Origin: Candidatus Krumholzibacteriia bacterium | GTDB taxonomy: Bacteria > Krumholzibacteriota > Krumholzibacteriia > JAJRXK01 | DNA length: 64,000 nt | NCBI GenBank assembly: GCA_035268685.1 | Contig: DATFKK010000021.1 | Coordinates: 1 to 64,000 of the forward strand | Direction: 5' to 3' | Part shown: positions 6,963 to 15,994 of the stretch, in pieces | How the letters are laid out: the number at the start of each line of letters is the position of its first letter | Position numbering within the stretch: position 1 is the first letter of the stretch | Notes under the pieces: model-generated | The model's database searches: none | What the model saw: only the letters and a program-made list of their open reading frames with translations | What the model was told of the DNA's origin: nothing | Made by a program: the position numbers and the translations under genes

Positions 6963-9395
6963 ATGTCCGACGAGCGAGCGATCGACACTCCCTTGCAGAT
7001 GATCGGAGGCCGGGTCCGCCGTCGACCGACCTCGCCGGAGGCGAGCGCCGCTCTGCGTCGGCTCCGACGCCTGGGTGCGGCGGCCCTGATCATGCTCGCC
7101 GGGGGGTGGCTGCCGGGGATCTGGAGCCATCTCGTCGGCGCGTCCGCCGGTGCCGTCCTGATCGTCGAACTCGTCCGGATGCATCGTCCGCACGTGCTGG
7201 CCCCGCGGGTGTGGACCGCCGGCCTGGCGATCGCGGGGGCACCGCTGCTGGTTCCGGGAGCCTCGGACGTCGGCCGCGTGCTGTTCTCCACGGCGATCGT
7301 GGTGTTCCTGCTGCTGCGGCGACACCGTGTCCTGGGTGTTCTTCCGTCCTGGCACCGGGCGCTGGTCTTCGGCGGGTGTGTCGGTGCGATCGTACTGATG
7401 GTCCTCGTCCCCGATCTGCGTGAGGTCCGCGGCTGGTTCGGCGAGATCCTGCACGGTGTGCACGGGAGTGCCCGGCTGACGCTGGTGGTGGCCGCGGCCC
7501 TGACCGCGGTCCATCTGTTCCTGGGCATCCGCCTGCACTTCCTGCGACTGCGTCCGAAGCTGGCCGTGGCCGGCTTCCTGATCGCGGCCGTACCCGTGGT
7601 CCTGCTGGCCGCGTTGGCGGTGGTGGTCGTCTACGGCGTGGTGGGCAGTAGCACGAGTTCCCACGCACAGTCGGTGCTCGCCGGCTGGCTCGACCGTGTG
7701 GCAACGGGAGAACTGCACGGTCCGGGACCCTTCGAGGAAGGTTTCGGCGCGGTCGGAATCGCGGCGGAGATCGAGAGCCCGGCTCCGCCGCCCTGGCGCG
7801 ACGAACTGGCCGACGCGATCGAGCACTCCGGCTTCGGCCCCGTTCCGGCGGGCCTGTGGGTCCGTCGGAACGGCGAGATCTGGGCCGTGCGGACCGGCGT
7901 GGACGAGGACGGGCAGCGCGTCCTGCTCGGCGGCCGACGGCTCGGACCGAAGAGCATCCAACGCCTGGCCGACCAGCTCGGCTGCGAGGTCGACCTGATG
8001 GGAGCGGTCGAGGATTCCGATCTGCATCTGACTCTCGGCGGGTCTCGTTCCGGCGGGATCCCGATCGGCGAGGGCGAGGGCCGCCTGCGGGCGAAGCCCC
8101 GGTCGGTGGACACCACGACGGAGTCTTCCCCGTGGACCGAGCAGTGGAGGATCTTCGGGGGAGCGACCTTCGAGGTCCACGATCTCGGAGGGGGGAGCCT
8201 CGACGCGACGGGTGCCCTGATCCGGCTACGGACCCGGCCCTCCGACCTGGTGGCGCTGGTCACCTCGGACGCGAACGTGGTGAATCAGATCGTCGGGGTC
8301 GCGCTGCTGGTGATCGCGGCCCTGTTCCTCATGCTCGAGGCCCTGGCGCTGTACTTCGGTCTGCGGATCGTGGGAGGGATCACCCTGGCCGTGAGCGGAC
8401 TGCACCAGGCGATGCGGCGACTGGCCCGGGGCGATCTCGATACCCGCGTCGACCTGCCCAACCAGGACGAATTCGGTGACCTGGCCGAGGGCTTCAACGA
8501 CATGACCCGGGCGATCCACGTGGCACAGGACCAGATCGTCGAGAAGCAACGACTCGAGCAGGAGATCGCGACCGCCCGCCGGATCCAGATCCGTCTGCTC
8601 CCCGAGTCGCTCCCCGAAGTGGAGGGCTACGAGATCGACGGCGGCAGTACGCCGAGCAAGCAGGTCGGTGGAGACTACTTCGACTTCATTCCGCTGCCCG
8701 ACGGCCGGCTGGGCGTGGCCGTGGCCGACGTCAGCGGCAAGGGCATTCCGGCCGCGCTGCTCATGAGCAACCTCCAGGCGAGTCTGCAGGGACAGCTCCT
8801 GCACGAAGCGCAGGTGTCCGAGGTCGTCGAACGCATGAACGACCTGCTGGCCCGCAGCACCGACACGCACATGTTCGCGACCTTCTTCTACGGCGTGCTC
8901 GAACCCGCGACCGGTCGCGTGGTGGGGGTGAACGCGGGTCACGATCCGCCCCTCGTGGTGCGGGCCGACGGCACACTCGAGACCCTGCCCGCCGGCGGTC
9001 TGATCCTGGGGATGCTTCCCGGGCAGCGCTACACCGAGTGCAGCACGGTGCTCGCTCCGGGCGACAGCATGATCCTCTACACGGACGGGATCACCGAGGC
9101 GATGGGGCCGGGAACGCGGATTCCGGGACTGGACCTGCGGGCCCTGCCCGCGTCGACCGAGCCCACGATCGAGCGGCACGACCGCTCGATCGACGACGAG
9201 AACGGCGACGACGAAGAAGAGATCGTCACCAACTTCTTCGGCGAGGACCGGCTCCGCGAGATCGCGGTGGCACGACGCCACGAGAGCGCGGCGTCGATTC
9301 GCCGGGCGATCCTCGACGCGGTCTCTCGGCACGTGCGTGACGTTCCTCAGTCCGACGACGTGACGTTGGTGGTGATCAAGCGCCGGGCAGCCTGA
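6963..9395 (+). CDS. membrane SpoIIE/RsbU-type PP2C serine phosphatase with HAMP
   Basis: 810 aa. About six hydrophobic segments lie between residues 38 and 228. A roughly 210-residue non-membrane domain (230-440) follows, then a last membrane helix (443-468), a HAMP linker (467-520) with GDLDTRVDLPNQDEFGDLAE, a short coiled coil (520-545), and a PP2C-type phosphatase domain (555-807). Metal-binding motifs are all present: VGGDYFDF, VADVSGKGIPAALLMS, NAGHDPP, YTDGITEA and SDDVTLVV. Such proteins dephosphorylate STAS-type anti-anti-sigma factors or similar phosphoserine partners; none is adjacent. An acidic insert (RSIDDENGDDEEE, about 741-753) interrupts the domain. It is divergent from the chemotaxis operon. 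Confidence 0.9.
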   Translation: MSDERAIDTPLQMIGGRVRRRPTSPEASAALRRLRRLGAAALIMLAGGWLPGIWSHLVGASAGAVLIVELVRMHRPHVLAPRVWTAGLAIAGAPLLVPGASDVGRVLFSTAIVVFLLLRRHRVLGVLPSWHRALVFGGCVGAIVLMVLVPDLREVRGWFGEILHGVHGSARLTLVVAAALTAVHLFLGIRLHFLRLRPKLAVAGFLIAAVPVVLLAALAVVVVYGVVGSSTSSHAQSVLAGWLDRVATGELHGPGPFEEGFGAVGIAAEIESPAPPPWRDELADAIEHSGFGPVPAGLWVRRNGEIWAVRTGVDEDGQRVLLGGRRLGPKSIQRLADQLGCEVDLMGAVEDSDLHLTLGGSRSGGIPIGEGEGRLRAKPRSVDTTTESSPWTEQWRIFGGATFEVHDLGGGSLDATGALIRLRTRPSDLVALVTSDANVVNQIVGVALLVIAALFLMLEALALYFGLRIVGGITLAVSGLHQAMRRLARGDLDTRVDLPNQDEFGDLAEGFNDMTRAIHVAQDQIVEKQRLEQEIATARRIQIRLLPESLPEVEGYEIDGGSTPSKQVGGDYFDFIPLPDGRLGVAVADVSGKGIPAALLMSNLQASLQGQLLHEAQVSEVVERMNDLLARSTDTHMFATFFYGVLEPATGRVVGVNAGHDPPLVVRADGTLETLPAGGLILGMLPGQRYTECSTVLAPGDSMILYTDGITEAMGPGTRIPGLDLRALPASTEPTIERHDRSIDDENGDDEEEIVTNFFGEDRLREIAVARRHESAASIRRAILDAVSRHVRDVPQSDDVTLVVIKRRAA

Positions 9396-9441
9396 TCGTG
9401 GCGTATGCGGAGGTGCACCGTACGCGGATGCGCGGTCCGGC

Positions 9442-9831
9442 TCAGTGCCGGTCCGGTCGGTCCTCGCCGAGATCCAGTTCCTCTCGGACCAGCAACAACA
9501 CGGCACTGTTCGGAACGATCAGGTAGTTCTCGCCCTCGAACTTGATCTCGACCGAGGCCTTCTTCAGGAACAGTGCCGTGTCGCCTTCGCGCGCCTGCAG
9601 CGGCACGTAGCGCGCCGAGGGCTCGCGCTTCTTCCACGGTTCGTCGTGGTCCATGGGCTCGGGCACGGGGATGCCCGGCCCCACCTTGATCACGCGACCG
9701 GACCGGACCTGCTGGTCGCTGACGGCCGTGGCCGGGAGGACGAGGCCGGTGTCCGTCCGTTCCTCGCCCTCCACGGGTTTGACCAGCAGCCGGTCGCCGA
9801 CGACCAGCATGTGCTTGCGGATCGAGGCCAT
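9442..9831 (-). CDS. Cpn10/GroES-like co-chaperonin homologue
   Basis: 129 aa, with the GroES fold signature throughout: VGDRLLVKPVEGEERTDTG at the start, GRVIKVGPG in the middle and SVEIKFEGENYLIVPNSAVL near the end. Between them is an insert of about 25 residues (IPVPEPMDHDEPWKKREPSA) not found in canonical 95-aa GroES. The mobile loop region is TDTGLVLPATAVSDQ. No groEL accompanies it; its upstream neighbour is a peptide transporter whose stop is 3 nt before this start, so they probably share a transcript. A second ATG at residue 8 could be the true start. It may be a specialised Cpn10 paralogue rather than the main GroES. Confidence 0.8.
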   Translation of the reverse strand: MASIRKHMLVVGDRLLVKPVEGEERTDTGLVLPATAVSDQQVRSGRVIKVGPGIPVPEPMDHDEPWKKREPSARYVPLQAREGDTALFLKKASVEIKFEGENYLIVPNSAVLLLVREELDLGEDRPDRH

Positions 9832-9834
9832 GGC

Positions 9835-11322
<1,488 letters not shown>

Positions 11323-11382
11323 GGAACGGCTTTCCTGACGGGGTCGGCCGGCTGACGTGGCCGGATCGAGGACACTCGCGGC

Positions 11383-11411
11383 AGTCTATCCCACCGATCG
11401 GTGCGGGGCAA
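11383..11411 (-). promoter_or_regulatory. sigma-70-type promoter for the POT transporter gene
   Basis: On the minus strand: TTGCCC (11406-11411), exactly 17 nt, TAGACT (11383-11388). The predicted start is near 11376, about 54 nt before the ATG. An 8-bp inverted repeat (ATCCCACC at 11388-11395 and GGTGGGAT at 11426-11433) brackets the promoter and could be an operator. Confidence 0.5.
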
Positions 11412-11457
11412 CGCTGCGAAACCTTGGTGGGATCAGCGGTTGCGTGATCCAGTGGGT

Positions 11458-12042
11458 TCACTCCGTCGGCGCGATCCAGGCGTCGACGCGACGGACGAGG
11501 CGTGGGTCGTCCAGCCGGGGACGCAGGGTCCGGAGTCGTTCGACGAGACTGTCGCGGACGGCTCCGGTCACTGACGACGGCCGCGAGGGAGTGCCCAATC
11601 GTTCCAGCAGGGATTCGACCTCGCGGGTGACGGGATCGATCGAGGTGGCCTCGTCGACGCTTCTCGGCGGCGCCATTCGCCGGACTTCAGGTGCCCGGAG
11701 CGCTTCCCCGGTCGTTCCCGGGTCGCCCACGTTCGGATCCGCTGGCGGTTCGACCTCGTGCAGGAAGAACAGTCCGGCCAGGCCCGCGGCCACTGCGAGC
11801 GGCGCCGCGATCCGCCACCACGGAAGGCGATCCCGGTGACGGCGAACGCGGATGCGGTCCACGACCGCCTTCCGATCGAGTTCGGCCGCGACGTCGTCCT
11901 CGCCGTGCTCGCGGTCATCGCTCGCCCGCACCAGATCGTCGACACGCTCGGCCCACGCATCGGCGGGTCCGTCGCCGGTGGGGCGGGCCTCGTCGCCGCC
12001 GAGGCCCTCGGCGATCTCACGTTCGGAACGATTCCGGTTCAC
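11458..12042 (-). CDS. membrane-anchored anti-sigma factor candidate
   Basis: 194 aa from the GTG at 12042, which has GGAGGAG upstream and overlaps the sigma-factor stop (GTGA). The first about 95 residues are charged and soluble. One membrane segment follows (IAAPLAVAAGLAGLFFL, about 98-114), and the C-terminal half is Pro/Arg-rich and would lie outside the cytoplasm. This layout is typical of single-pass anti-sigma proteins co-encoded with ECF sigma factors. I see no zinc-binding ZAS motif (HxxxCxxC), so the sigma-binding mode would be different. The assignment rests mainly on topology and operon position. Confidence 0.6.
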   Translation of the reverse strand: MNRNRSEREIAEGLGGDEARPTGDGPADAWAERVDDLVRASDDREHGEDDVAAELDRKAVVDRIRVRRHRDRLPWWRIAAPLAVAAGLAGLFFLHEVEPPADPNVGDPGTTGEALRAPEVRRMAPPRSVDEATSIDPVTREVESLLERLGTPSRPSSVTGAVRDSLVERLRTLRPRLDDPRLVRRVDAWIAPTE

Positions 12043-12698
12043 GGCGTGCCCTCCTCCGGTGCTCGCGGATCGCCGTAGCGTTCCGCCAGACGGATCGCGA
12101 TCCGCGCGCGGGCGCGGGACAGTCGGGAGAGGACCGTTCCCAGCGGCAGATCCAGCGCGGTCGCGATCTCCGTCGTGCTCATCTCCTCGACCGCGCGCAG
12201 CCGCAGGACCAGGGCCCAGCCCGCGGGGAGATCGGCGAGCGCGCGCTCGACCTCGGCGAGCATCTCGGCGTCGTCCACGGCCCGCGGGGCGTCGGCCGGG
12301 ACGGCGATCGCTTCCAGCCACGGCTCGGCGTCGTCCACCTCGTCGCGCCGCGACGCGCTCCGGCGACGGTCGAGCGCGAGGTTCACGCCGATCCGCGCGA
12401 CCCAGGGTTCGAAGCATCGCTCCGGATCGAAGTCCTCGAGCCGTTCCCAGGCGCGGACGAAGGTGTCCTGCACCAGATCGTCGAGCGCGTCGTCGTCGCC
12501 GGCGACGTACCGCCGCAGACGCATCCGGAGCCACGACGACAGACGCAGGACGACCGCGCCGTAGGCATCGGGGTCGCCGCCGCGAGCCCGCAGGACGAAG
12601 TCGTGCAGATCGGTGTCGTCGGTCGCGGCCACGGTCCGGCTCCGGTAGTTCGACGCATGGCCCTCCGACCGGGAGTACGCCGTGCGCCGTGGTTCCAT
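12039..12698 (-). CDS. ECF-type RNA polymerase sigma factor
   Basis: 219 aa from the ATG at 12698, with AGGA 8 nt upstream; a GTG at 12632 nearer to the conserved domain is a possible alternative. Region 2 includes LRRYVAGDDDALDDLVQDTFVRAWERLEDFD. Region 4 includes VERALADLPAGWALVLRLRAVEEMSTTEIATALDLPLGTVLSRLSRARARI, with its helix-turn-helix around the last half. The linker is about 40 residues. The anti-sigma gene overlaps its stop. An ECF-like GAAAC-N16-CGTC pair upstream suggests autoregulation. ECF factors typically answer envelope or oxidative stress; the signal cannot be read here. Confidence 0.9.
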   Translation of the reverse strand: MEPRRTAYSRSEGHASNYRSRTVAATDDTDLHDFVLRARGGDPDAYGAVVLRLSSWLRMRLRRYVAGDDDALDDLVQDTFVRAWERLEDFDPERCFEPWVARIGVNLALDRRRSASRRDEVDDAEPWLEAIAVPADAPRAVDDAEMLAEVERALADLPAGWALVLRLRAVEEMSTTEIATALDLPLGTVLSRLSRARARIAIRLAERYGDPRAPEEGTP

Positions 12699-12748
12699 TC
12701 CCGTCATCCTGCCACCGGGACGCCGCGACGACCAGCGGCGAAGCGGGC

Positions 12749-12773
12749 GACGCTGGAATCGGGTGTGCGTTTC
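12749..12773 (-). promoter_or_regulatory. candidate ECF autoregulatory promoter
   Basis: On the minus strand GAAAC (12769-12773, within GGAGAAAC), 16 nt, then CGTC (12749-12752). This matches the general ECF pattern of an AAC-type -35 and a CGTC -10. It lies about 45 nt upstream of the sigma-factor ATG. Confidence 0.4.
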
Positions 12774-12782
12774 TCCTAGAAT
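12753..12782 (+). promoter_or_regulatory. sigma-70-type promoter for the DUF72 gene
   Basis: CTGGAA (12753-12758), 18 nt, TAGAAT (12777-12782). The -10 box is strong and the -35 weak. The start would be near 12789, 66 nt before the DUF72 ATG. It overlaps the candidate ECF promoter read on the other strand. Confidence 0.4.
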
Positions 12783-12854
12783 CGCGCTCCGACGCGGCCG
12801 TCGTGTTCCCGCCGGCGCGACGTGTTCCGCGGAGTCTCGCCGAAAGGAGGGCCC

Positions 12855-13748
12855 ATGGCGCAACCACGCCGTGCCCCGTTGCCTCGCAACGCCGCCGAGG
12901 AAGCCCCCATCCGCTTCGGATGTTCCTCGTTCTCGTCCGACGACTGGGTCGGTCCGTTCTATCCCGCCGGCACCCAGCCCCGTGACTTCCTGCGGGTCTA
13001 CGCCCAGCACTTCGACACCGTCGAGGTCGACGCCACCTACTACGCGATTCCGAAGGCGAGCATCGTCGACGGATGGGTCGACAAGACCCCCGAGGGCTTC
13101 CTGCTCAGCGCGAAGTTCCCGAAGTCGATCTGCCACGCGGGCGAGGGGCCACGGCCGGACGGCGGGAAGGTCCTCGTTCCCGAACACACCTTCGGCGAGC
13201 GCGACGCCTTCCTCGACGTGATGTCCCGCATGGGCGATCGACTGGGACCGCTGGTGCTGCAGTTCCCGTACTTCGGCAAGGCGGTCTTCGCCGACCCCCG
13301 TGAATTCCTCCAGCGTCTCGACCACTTCCTCGACGAGTTGCCCGGCGAGTTCGAGTACGCCGTCGAGATCCGCAATCGCTCGTGGGTCGGTCCCGACCTC
13401 GCGCACCTGCTGCGCCGCCATCGGGTGACCATGGTGCTGGTCGACCAGGCGTGGATGCCGCACGCCGACGAGGTCGAGCAACGTTTCGACCCCGTCACCG
13501 GCCCGCGGATGTACGTGCGTCTGCTCGGCGACCGCAAGGAGATCGAGGCGATCACGAAGACCTGGGACACCGAGGTCATCGACCGGCGCGAGCGCTTGCA
13601 GCGCTGGGCCACGTTCCTGAGCCGGCACGTCCGGCAGGGCCGGAACGCGCTGGTGTACGTGAACAACCACTATGCCGGTCACGCGCCGACCACGGTTCGA
13701 CGGCTGATGGAGATGGTCGACCGCGAGATGCAGGAGAGCGGCGACTGA
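12855..13748 (+). CDS. DUF72 (YecE-like) family protein
   Basis: 297 aa from the ATG at 12855, which has a strong AAAGGAGG 6-8 nt upstream; an in-frame ATG at 12822 is not needed. The family pattern is clear: IRFGCSSFSSDDWVGPFYP, then YAQHFDTVEVDATYYAIP, then GFLLSAKFPKSICH, LVLQFPYF, YAVEIRNRSWV and a C-terminal NNHYAGHAPTT. DUF72 proteins have a TIM-barrel fold and no settled biochemical function. The protein is soluble. It stands alone, divergent from the sigma-factor operon. Confidence 0.93.
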   Translation: MAQPRRAPLPRNAAEEAPIRFGCSSFSSDDWVGPFYPAGTQPRDFLRVYAQHFDTVEVDATYYAIPKASIVDGWVDKTPEGFLLSAKFPKSICHAGEGPRPDGGKVLVPEHTFGERDAFLDVMSRMGDRLGPLVLQFPYFGKAVFADPREFLQRLDHFLDELPGEFEYAVEIRNRSWVGPDLAHLLRRHRVTMVLVDQAWMPHADEVEQRFDPVTGPRMYVRLLGDRKEIEAITKTWDTEVIDRRERLQRWATFLSRHVRQGRNALVYVNNHYAGHAPTTVRRLMEMVDREMQESGD

Positions 13749-14153
13749 CGGGAGTTCGCCGAGCGGGCTGCGTGCGGGGCCTTACTTACTCCTTTTGTTC
13801 ACGTCTGCGCCGGCGAATCCGGCCGCAGGGGCGAGAAGTGGGCACGGGATGTGTCGCAACCGCAGCGGCTTCGGGTACACTTCGAAGTGGGATGGTGGTG
13901 AATCGGCGAGATCACGCCGTCCCGGACGCGGGGTCTGTGGCTGCACGGTTCCTCGTATGGTCGCAGAGCGGGAGACGCGGACCGGTGTCGGGAATGAGTC
14001 GCTTCCCGGTGTCGTTCCGGCTCCCGCCCCGCGTCGAGATCCCCACCCGCTCGCCGGCTCCGATGGATCACAGAACCCCGTCTTGTGGCCGGGCGGGCCT
14101 CTGCTAGCGTGCCGGCGGTCTTTCGCGGGTACCCTCTTGCCGGAGGTGGGGGC
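13749..14153 (+). other. 405-nt intergenic region without a supported gene
   Basis: Open frames across it on both strands are Arg/Pro/Gly-rich and lack ribosome-binding sites, so I call no gene. It contains an unusually AT-rich patch (13781-13800). A TACACT -10-like box (13876-13881) sits inside a CTTCG/CGAAG inverted repeat. The likely promoter of the downstream aminotransferase is at 14083-14110. A small RNA or a long leader is possible but not shown. Confidence 0.5.
14083..14110 (+). promoter_or_regulatory. promoter for the lysine aminotransferase-like gene
   Basis: TTGTGG (14083-14088), 16 nt, TAGCGT (14105-14110), with a TGC extended -10 just before it. The start would be near 14117, giving a leader of about 37 nt with GGAGG before the ATG. 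Confidence 0.45.
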
Positions 14154-15491
14154 ATGGCCACCGACTCCACGATCTCCGTTCCCCGGGTGCGTCCCGAACA
14201 CGTCCACGACGTCATCGGCGGGTCGATGCTCGCCGACGGGATGCCCTTCGTCGTCGACCTCGACGAGAGCTCGGGCAGCCGATTGCACGACGCGCTGAGC
14301 GGTCGCGACTACCTCGACTTCTTCAACTACTTCGCGACCCAGCCTCTCGGTCACAACCATCCGGCGATGGTCGATCCCGAGTTCGTGGCCCACCTCGGGC
14401 GGGTGGCGATCACCAACCCGAGCAACAGCGACTTCTACACCGAGGAGATGGCGGCCTTCGTGCAGACCCTGCACGACACGGCGCAGCCCGCGTCGTTGCC
14501 GCACCTCTTCTTCGTGGCCGGCGGATCGCTCGCGGTGGAGAACGGCCTCAAGGCGGCCTTCGACTGGAAGTTCCAGAAGCGGGCCGCCCGCGGTCTGCCC
14601 GACGACGAGAACCTGTCGATCCTGCACTTCCGCCACGCCTTCCACGGCCGCAGTGGATACACAATGAGCCTGACGAACACGGATCCGCACAAGACCAAGT
14701 GGTTCCCGAAGTTCGACTGGCCGCGCGTGGACGCGGCGCCGATCACCTTCCCGCTCTCCGATCATCTCGCCGAGGTCGAAGAGGCCGAGCAACGTTCGCT
14801 CGCGCAGATCCGCGAGGCGGTGGAGCGCGACGGCGATCGCATCGCCGGGCTGATCATCGAGCCGATCCAGGGCGAGGGCGGCGACAACCACTTCCGGCCG
14901 GAGTTCCTGCAGGCCCTGCGCGCGGTGTGCGACGAACACGAGATGCTGATGATCGTCGACGAGGTGCAGACGGGAACCGGCACCACCGGACGGTGGTGGG
15001 CCTACCAGCACCACGGCATCGAGCCCGACGTGCTGTGCTTCGGCAAGCGCATGCAGGTGTGCGGGATCCTGGCCGGTGCAAGGCTCGACGACGTCGAGGG
15101 GGTGTTCCGGTCGAGCAGTCGGATCAACTCGACCTGGGGTGGCAACCTGGTCGACATGGTCCGCGCCACGCGCTATCTGCAGGTGATCGAGGCCGAGCAA
15201 TTGGTGGAGAACGCGGCGACGGTCGGCACACACTTCCTGCGCGGACTGAACACGTTGCAGGACGAGTTCGGGGGGCTGTTGTCGAACGTTCGCGGGCGGG
15301 GACTGTTCATCGCGTTCACCCTGCCCGATCGCGTCACGCGCGGAAGCGTCCTCGCCCGGTGCCAGGAGGAAGGTCTCCTGCTGCTTCCGTCGGGGCCTCG
15401 GTCGATCCGGGCGCGGCCGCCCCTGAGCGTCACCGTCGACGAGGCCGACGAGGCGGTGTCGATCCTGCGCAGGGTCCTCGCGCGTGTGTGA
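14154..15491 (+). CDS. lat: L-lysine 6-transaminase-like class III aminotransferase
   Basis: 446 aa from the ATG at 14154, with CCGGAGG upstream. PLP-dependent class III aminotransferase: Asp269 in MLMIVDEVQTG holds the pyridine nitrogen and Lys298 in VLCFGKRMQVCGI is the Schiff-base lysine. The wording FGKxMQVCGI, the opening RVRPEHVHDVIGGSMLADG and the NPSNSDFYT block are those of lysine epsilon-aminotransferases, which form 2-aminoadipate semialdehyde from lysine and 2-oxoglutarate. The enzyme would serve lysine catabolism or alpha-aminoadipate formation. No dehydrogenase or saccharopine gene is next to it, so the pathway is not shown locally. Confidence 0.88.
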   Translation: MATDSTISVPRVRPEHVHDVIGGSMLADGMPFVVDLDESSGSRLHDALSGRDYLDFFNYFATQPLGHNHPAMVDPEFVAHLGRVAITNPSNSDFYTEEMAAFVQTLHDTAQPASLPHLFFVAGGSLAVENGLKAAFDWKFQKRAARGLPDDENLSILHFRHAFHGRSGYTMSLTNTDPHKTKWFPKFDWPRVDAAPITFPLSDHLAEVEEAEQRSLAQIREAVERDGDRIAGLIIEPIQGEGGDNHFRPEFLQALRAVCDEHEMLMIVDEVQTGTGTTGRWWAYQHHGIEPDVLCFGKRMQVCGILAGARLDDVEGVFRSSSRINSTWGGNLVDMVRATRYLQVIEAEQLVENAATVGTHFLRGLNTLQDEFGGLLSNVRGRGLFIAFTLPDRVTRGSVLARCQEEGLLLLPSGPRSIRARPPLSVTVDEADEAVSILRRVLARV

Positions 15492-15518
15492 TCGTGATCG
15501 CGTGGCGGCGGTACGGAC

Positions 15519-15893
15519 TCAGACCCCGTGTCGCCGCCACAGCAGGATCGCCAGCACGACCATGATCCACTCGAAGACGTAGGGTCCGATCGCGCCACCG
15601 ATCGAGAAGCCGCTGCGTACGAGCACGATCGTGCGGAACAGCACCAGTCCGCCGTAGAGGAAGGTGGCGAAGCCCAGGGCCGGGCCGTGCCAGGCCGGGC
15701 GCAGGGCCGCCATGGCGAAGAAGACCGCGAAGGCGGCCTCGATCCCGCCGTACACCGCCACGTACTCGGCCTGACCCTTCCAGCCGTCGAGCTCGAAGCC
15801 GAGGAATCGGGCAGTCTGCTCGGGGCGGATCGTGCACCAGACCGCGAAGACCGTGTAGGCGACGGCGTTGAACCAGAAGTAGGCGAGGGTCAT
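15519..15893 (-). CDS. small four-helix membrane protein (DUF4345-like)
   Basis: 124 aa with four predicted membrane helices: about 3-20, 43-62, 70-88 and 100-119. The segment GQAEYVAVYGGIEAAFAVFF resembles the DUF4345 pattern in which a YGG motif follows the first loop, but I hold this only loosely. The ATG at 15893 has GGAGG 6 nt upstream and overlaps the stop of a 27-codon reading frame. It probably forms one transcript with the SpoU methyltransferase gene upstream. Function unknown. Confidence 0.7.
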   Translation of the reverse strand: MTLAYFWFNAVAYTVFAVWCTIRPEQTARFLGFELDGWKGQAEYVAVYGGIEAAFAVFFAMAALRPAWHGPALGFATFLYGGLVLFRTIVLVRSGFSIGGAIGPYVFEWIMVVLAILLWRRHGV

Positions 15894-15973
15894 GCGGGCC
15901 TCCGGGGCGCTGGGGGCACCGATCCGGTCTTCGTCGGGGCGACGGTCGAGACGATCGCTCGCCGCGCGACCAT
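15890..15973 (-). CDS. possible 27-aa coupled small ORF
   Basis: ATG at 15973 preceded by a G-rich SD-like stretch. The 27 codons are Arg/Pro/Ala-rich, and the TGA overlaps the ATG of the DUF4345-like gene (ATGA). Position and coupling are the only support; it fills the 100-nt gap after the SpoU methyltransferase gene. It could equally be chance. Confidence 0.22.
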   Translation of the reverse strand: MVARRAIVSTVAPTKTGSVPPAPRRPA

Positions 15974-15994
15974 GGTCCTCGGCCCCCCTCCGCG

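Noticed and set aside
6408-8180. A 590-codon minus-strand frame across the phosphatase gene and cheY
   Set aside because: It crosses a promoter region and two well-supported genes in another frame and has no domain.
11388-11433. ATCCCACC/GGTGGGAT inverted repeat as a terminator of the POT or anti-sigma gene
   Set aside because: The 30-nt spacing is long and there is no T-run; it is more likely chance or an operator near the POT promoter.
11458-12867. A 469-codon minus-strand frame read as one protein
   Set aside because: Only its last 194 codons (from the GTG at 12042) look real; the earlier part is an out-of-frame shadow of the sigma-factor gene.
13795-14298. A plus-strand open frame in the 405-nt gap before the aminotransferase gene
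   Set aside because: Gly/Arg/Pro-rich, runs into the aminotransferase in another frame, and has no ribosome-binding site.
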